Below, piece after piece: positions 6,660 to 9,041 of a stretch of DNA of 9,041 bases. This stretch comes from a bacterium. Lineage in GTDB: Bacteria; Armatimonadota; Fimbriimonadia; Fimbriimonadales; GBS-DC. The position numbers and the translations under genes are program-made. The stretch is taken from assembly GCA_029335935.2 (NCBI GenBank), contig JARJMV020000253.1, forward strand, positions 1-9,041, read 5' to 3'. The notes under the pieces are model-generated. The model saw only the letters and a list, made by a program, of their open reading frames with translations, did not search any database and was not told where the DNA came from. The stretch's first letter is position 1. Every line of letters begins with the position of its first letter.

Positions 6660-7667
6660 GTGGAAACGTTCGCGTGGACGCTTTGGCTCTTGCTAAGCGT
6701 GTGGGGCGTCGTTCGTGCGTGGCGGAGGCGCGCGGTGGGGCGTCATGCACCGCGTCGCCGCGCGTGGCTGGGTGATTGGGGAGGGGCCATCCTCGCGCTC
6801 AGCGTGGGCAGTTTCGCACCTGCGCTCGCGCCACACAGCCCACCCTGGCTACAAGCGATGATCTTACTGGGCTCAAGCGCTGGTCTGCTGCGTCTAATGC
6901 ACGCGCTGGACAGCGCAGATGGAGGGCGCGGCGTGGTGGCGGGGCTGGGGCTACTTGCGCTCTTTCTGGATTCGCTCAGCGGCGGCGCGTGGGCATGCGA
7001 GGGCGCGTTGGGACATGGCACCGACGCGCGGGGCATAGGCGACCTCTACGGCGCGCTGGCAATCCTGTGGGGCTTGATTGTTTGTCGCGCTTGGCTCGCC
7101 ATCGAGGGCAACCCGCTCGGCGTCGCCTACCTGATGGGTGCGCTCGCGCTCTGGCTCGGCTGGGCAGGGCTGTCGCCCGCGCTCGGCTGGGGCGCAACGC
7201 TCACGGCAATCACACTGAGCTTGCTGGTCATCCAGCGCGAACTAACCGAACGGCGGCGTGTGCGACTCGCGCTGCAGAATCTGCCCATGCGCGTCGTGCG
7301 CGTCGCCAAAGGCTACGACCTTATGGGACAGAGTGCGGTGGTGTGGGGGCTGTGCGCCCTCGCCCTCTGGCGCAGCGGCAGCCCCACCCTCGCGTGGGAT
7401 GGCCTTAGCCCGCACGAGGGCTGGCATCTGGCGATTGTTATCCTATGCCTCGTGGGGACGCTGCGCACGCGCACGGTGCGCCCGCTGCCGCCCGCCCTGC
7501 AACGCGCGTGGCTCATCGGCACGGTGACCACCGCACTGCTCAGCACACAACCCATGGGAGTCGTCGCGCTGAGTGTGCTACTCTACTGGGGACTGGTCGG
7601 CGCAATCTTGCAGGAAACTTCTGCACCGATGCCGAATCTATCCTTGCGTACAGGAGGCAACGAATGA
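6660..7667 (+). CDS. Unrecognised polytopic membrane protein, about ten TM segments
   Basis: I do not recognise a family. From GTG 6660 the product has 335 residues, very rich in Leu, Ala, Gly and Trp. Hydrophobic segments appear near residues 4-20, 38-55, 62-80, then around VVAGLGLLALFLDSL, YGALAILWGLIVCRAWL, VAYLMGALALWLGWAGL, LTAITLSLLVI, AVVWGLCALALW, LAIVILCLVGTL and a long C-terminal pair. A basic loop with ELTERRRVRLALQ and RVVRVAKGYD lies in the middle and should be cytoplasmic. No transporter signature or catalytic motif is visible. The start is uncertain: ATG 6612 in the same frame would overlap the kinase gene by 29 bases; neither start has a Shine-Dalgarno site, but TACACT (6646-6651) lies eight bases before GTG 6660. 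Its stop overlaps the start of the parvulin gene, so the two are translationally coupled. Confidence 0.75.
   Translation: METFAWTLWLLLSVWGVVRAWRRRAVGRHAPRRRAWLGDWGGAILALSVGSFAPALAPHSPPWLQAMILLGSSAGLLRLMHALDSADGGRGVVAGLGLLALFLDSLSGGAWACEGALGHGTDARGIGDLYGALAILWGLIVCRAWLAIEGNPLGVAYLMGALALWLGWAGLSPALGWGATLTAITLSLLVIQRELTERRRVRLALQNLPMRVVRVAKGYDLMGQSAVVWGLCALALWRSGSPTLAWDGLSPHEGWHLAIVILCLVGTLRTRTVRPLPPALQRAWLIGTVTTALLSTQPMGVVALSVLLYWGLVGAILQETSAPMPNLSLRTGGNE
7652..7657 (+). promoter_or_regulatory. Ribosome binding site of the parvulin gene
   Basis: AGGAGG lies six bases before ATG 7664, inside the end of the membrane-protein gene. With the ATGA overlap at 7664-7667 it fixes this start and rules out the longer version of the frame that begins at 7445. 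Confidence 0.85.
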
Positions 7668-8746
7668 ACTATCGATACAGAATACTGAGCATCTTGAGCA
7701 TCACGCTGGCGGTAAACCCGCTTGTGGGCGCGCTGCCGCAGCAATCACAGAATCAGAAGCAAACGCAACAAAAACAGCAACAGCAACGCCAACAACAGCA
7801 ACAGCAACGCCAACAACAACAGCAACGCCAACAGCAACAGCGCACAGGCGCGCCTCAGCTGCCGCCACAATATCGTCCTGAGCCGCTCCCCGCAGGCAAT
7901 ACCGTCGTGGCGACTGTGAACGGCGAACCTATCCTCGCCAGCGAGCTGATTCAAGCGAGCTACAACTGGTTCGCTGCTACTGCCATCGAGGAACTCGTTT
8001 TGGAGCGCGTGGTTGAGCAAGAGGCGCGCGCGCAGGGCGTATCCGTGCCCGACTCTGAGGTGGAAGCCCGCTACAAGCAGCAGCTCCAAAACGCCGAGTC
8101 ACAGGTTCCGCCCGGCATGAGCCTCGACGATTTCTTGAAGCGCAACCAGTTCCCCCCAAGTCGCCTGTTCGCCCGTATCCGCACGCAAATGCTGGTGGAG
8201 AAGCTCGTCGAGCGACAGGTGAATCTGGATGATTTCGTGGAATACAGCCAAATCGTGATACGCATTCAGGGGAACACGCCCGAACAGCAGGATGAGAATG
8301 CCCCCGCCGCCGAAGCCAAAGCGCGCGAGGCCTACGAAAAAATCCAGCAAGGGCTGGACTTCGCCGAAGCCGCCAAAGAATACTCTGAAGACCCGTTCAG
8401 TAAAGACCGCGGCGGCAAGATGAACTGGCAGAATAGAAACTTCGTCGTACCTGACCTGCGTGCGAAACTGGACGAGCTTCAGCCTGGGCAAGTTTCTGAG
8501 CCGTTCCGCAGCATGGGCGGCTATATGATTATTCGCAAGGAGCGCACAGGTTCGCAGGCGTCGCCTGAAGAGCAGCAGGAGCTGCGCGAGCAAGCCGTGC
8601 GCATCCAAATCGGCGAATATGTGCAACAGTTGCAAGCGAAGGCAAAAATCACGAATACGATTGTGCAGCCATTCAATCCTGAGCAGGCTGCACCATCGCA
8701 AGGCGCGCCGCGCCCACCTGCAGGTCGCCCCATGCCGCCACGCTAA
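7664..8746 (+). CDS. Secreted SurA/PrsA-like parvulin-domain protein (peptidyl-prolyl isomerase fold)
   Basis: The 360-residue product starts with a signal peptide (basic NYRYR, hydrophobic ILSILSITLAVNPLV, likely cleavage after VGA, residue 23). Residues 26-60 are almost pure Gln with Arg/Lys spacers. A SurA-type N-terminal chaperone region follows, opening with VVATVNGEPILASELIQ (about 81-97) and continuing through acidic and basic helices to about 190. Residues about 193-292 form a PPIC/rotamase domain: FAEAAKEYSEDPFSKDRGG, then VVPDLRAKLDELQPGQVSEPF and GGYMIIRKE. The C-terminus is Pro-rich. It should act outside the cytoplasmic membrane in folding of exported proteins. Unusually, both histidines typical of active parvulins are missing: SQIVI stands where SHILV is usual, and GGYMII where GYHII is usual, so it may be a chaperone without isomerase activity. 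There is no lipobox, unlike PrsA. It is the last gene of the operon. Confidence 0.88.
   Translation: MNYRYRILSILSITLAVNPLVGALPQQSQNQKQTQQKQQQQRQQQQQQRQQQQQRQQQQRTGAPQLPPQYRPEPLPAGNTVVATVNGEPILASELIQASYNWFAATAIEELVLERVVEQEARAQGVSVPDSEVEARYKQQLQNAESQVPPGMSLDDFLKRNQFPPSRLFARIRTQMLVEKLVERQVNLDDFVEYSQIVIRIQGNTPEQQDENAPAAEAKAREAYEKIQQGLDFAEAAKEYSEDPFSKDRGGKMNWQNRNFVVPDLRAKLDELQPGQVSEPFRSMGGYMIIRKERTGSQASPEEQQELREQAVRIQIGEYVQQLQAKAKITNTIVQPFNPEQAAPSQGAPRPPAGRPMPPR
7739..7840 (+). repeat. Imperfect CAR-triplet (Gln) low-complexity tract
   Basis: About 34 codons here are nearly all CAA or CAG, interrupted by CGC roughly every five to seven codons. The Q(4-6)-R rhythm repeats three times at protein level. 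CAA and CAG are mixed, so this is not a pure slippage microsatellite, but length variation by unequal recombination or slippage is possible. It encodes the linker between the signal peptide and the chaperone domain of the parvulin. Confidence 0.8.
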
Positions 8747-8786
8747 GTAGCACGGACATCCCTCGTGAGGCTTGGTTCAACCTGCG

Positions 8787-8915
8787 CTGGATGCGACGCC
8801 ATTCTCGGCGTCCTCGCCGACAGCACTGGCGACGCACCAAACCGCGTAGCGTCGGCGTACCCCCCGACAGCCCTGGCGACGCAGCCAACCCCCGAGCGTC
8901 GGCGGAACCGCCCAC
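8787..8915. repeat. Short array of three GC-rich hairpin-forming repeats
   Basis: Three units start with CTGG at 8787, 8826 and 8873 (spacing 39 and 47 bases). Each can fold: GACGCC/GGCGTC at 8795-8800 and 8807-8812 with a six-base loop; CGACGC/GCGTCG at 8830-8835 and 8849-8854 with a 13-base loop; and CGACGC/GCGTCG at 8877-8882 and 8896-8901, again with a 13-base loop. The second and third units also share a 20-base junction with one mismatch (from 8817 and 8864). The stems are kept while loop bases differ, which suggests a structural element or REP-like intergenic repeat. Confidence 0.7.
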
Positions 8916-8982
8916 GAGACTGCGCCGCAGGGGTAGAGATAGCGCCAGTGGTTGGGCCGAAGTCCCAGACACAGTGAGGTGG

Positions 8983-9033
8983 TGAGACAGAGCCAAAACG
9001 GGACAGCAATTGAGCCAGGGATTGACTGTCTCA
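8983..9033. repeat. Perfect 8-base inverted repeat with a 35-base spacer
   Basis: TGAGACAG at 8983-8990 is the exact reverse complement of CTGTCTCA at 9026-9033. The spacer is less GC-rich than the hairpin array. It could be a protein-binding site, a weak RNA stem, or chance; it overlaps the -35-like TTGACT near the right edge. Confidence 0.4.
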
Positions 9034-9041
9034 GATACACA

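Larger units (their letters stand above)
8747..9041. other. Non-coding right end of the window
   Basis: These 295 bases hold no credible gene. Open frames on both strands exist, but their translations are Arg/Gly/Ala-rich repeats of the hairpin array. There is no obvious terminator with a T-run after the parvulin stop codon; the hairpins may take that role. TTGACT at 9022-9027 resembles a -35 box for a gene starting beyond the right edge, but its -10 partner would lie outside the window. Confidence 0.6.

Noticed and set aside
7445..7663. Upstream extension of the parvulin frame
   Set aside because: It lies within the membrane-protein gene; the signal peptide and AGGAGG site place the start at 7664.
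8760..8771. Rho-independent terminator after the parvulin gene
   Set aside because: CCTCGTGAGG forms only a four-pair stem with a two-base loop and lacks a T-run.
8787..8915. CRISPR array
   Set aside because: Units are few, unequal in spacing (39 and 47), internally palindromic and without unique spacers of constant length; no cas gene is nearby.
8777..9040. Minus-strand open frame through the hairpin array
   Set aside because: Its sequence is the translated repeat (Arg/Gly/Ala/Val rhythm), it has no start context, and it runs to the window edge.

Overview
The window is dense, GC-rich bacterial chromosomal DNA without phage, transposon, CRISPR, rRNA or tRNA signals. The style (GC-rich codons, Gln-rich envelope proteins, a parvulin-type lipid- or periplasm-targeted protein, a DUF6807 'PmoA family' protein and a plant-glucuronokinase-like GHMP kinase) would suit a thermophilic or environmental lineage such as Armatimonadota, but that placement is an inference and weak.

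Two gene clusters diverge from a short promoter region at about 3680-3747. The leftward cluster (minus strand) reads: a small lipoprotein (3679-3161), cobalamin-independent methionine synthase MetE (3141-844) and, after a 35-base gap, a PmoA/DUF6807 family protein that runs off the left edge (808-1). The last gene has a perfect TATAAT six bases before its start codon, so it may also be made from its own leaderless transcript.

The rightward cluster (plus strand) reads: a three-TM, very Gln-rich coiled-coil protein with DUF4175-like ends (3748-5607), a GHMP kinase whose closest recognisable relative is plant glucuronokinase (5657-6640), an unrecognised membrane protein with about ten TM segments (6660-7667), and a secreted SurA/PrsA-type parvulin (7664-8746) overlapping the previous gene by an ATGA. 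Gaps are short or absent, so these four are probably one operon. Three of the four products act in or at the membrane/periplasm, so envelope assembly or an exported sugar polymer is a reasonable guess, not a demonstrated role.

The last 295 bases (8747-9041) hold no credible gene. They contain a short array of GC-rich hairpin-forming tandem repeats (about 8787-8915) and an 8-base perfect inverted repeat (8983-8990 / 9026-9033).

No clearly new defence or mobile system is visible. The points most worth a second look are the parvulin that has lost both conserved histidines, the glucuronokinase-like kinase in an envelope-type operon, the insert in MetE, the apparent leaderless starts, and the hairpin repeat array.
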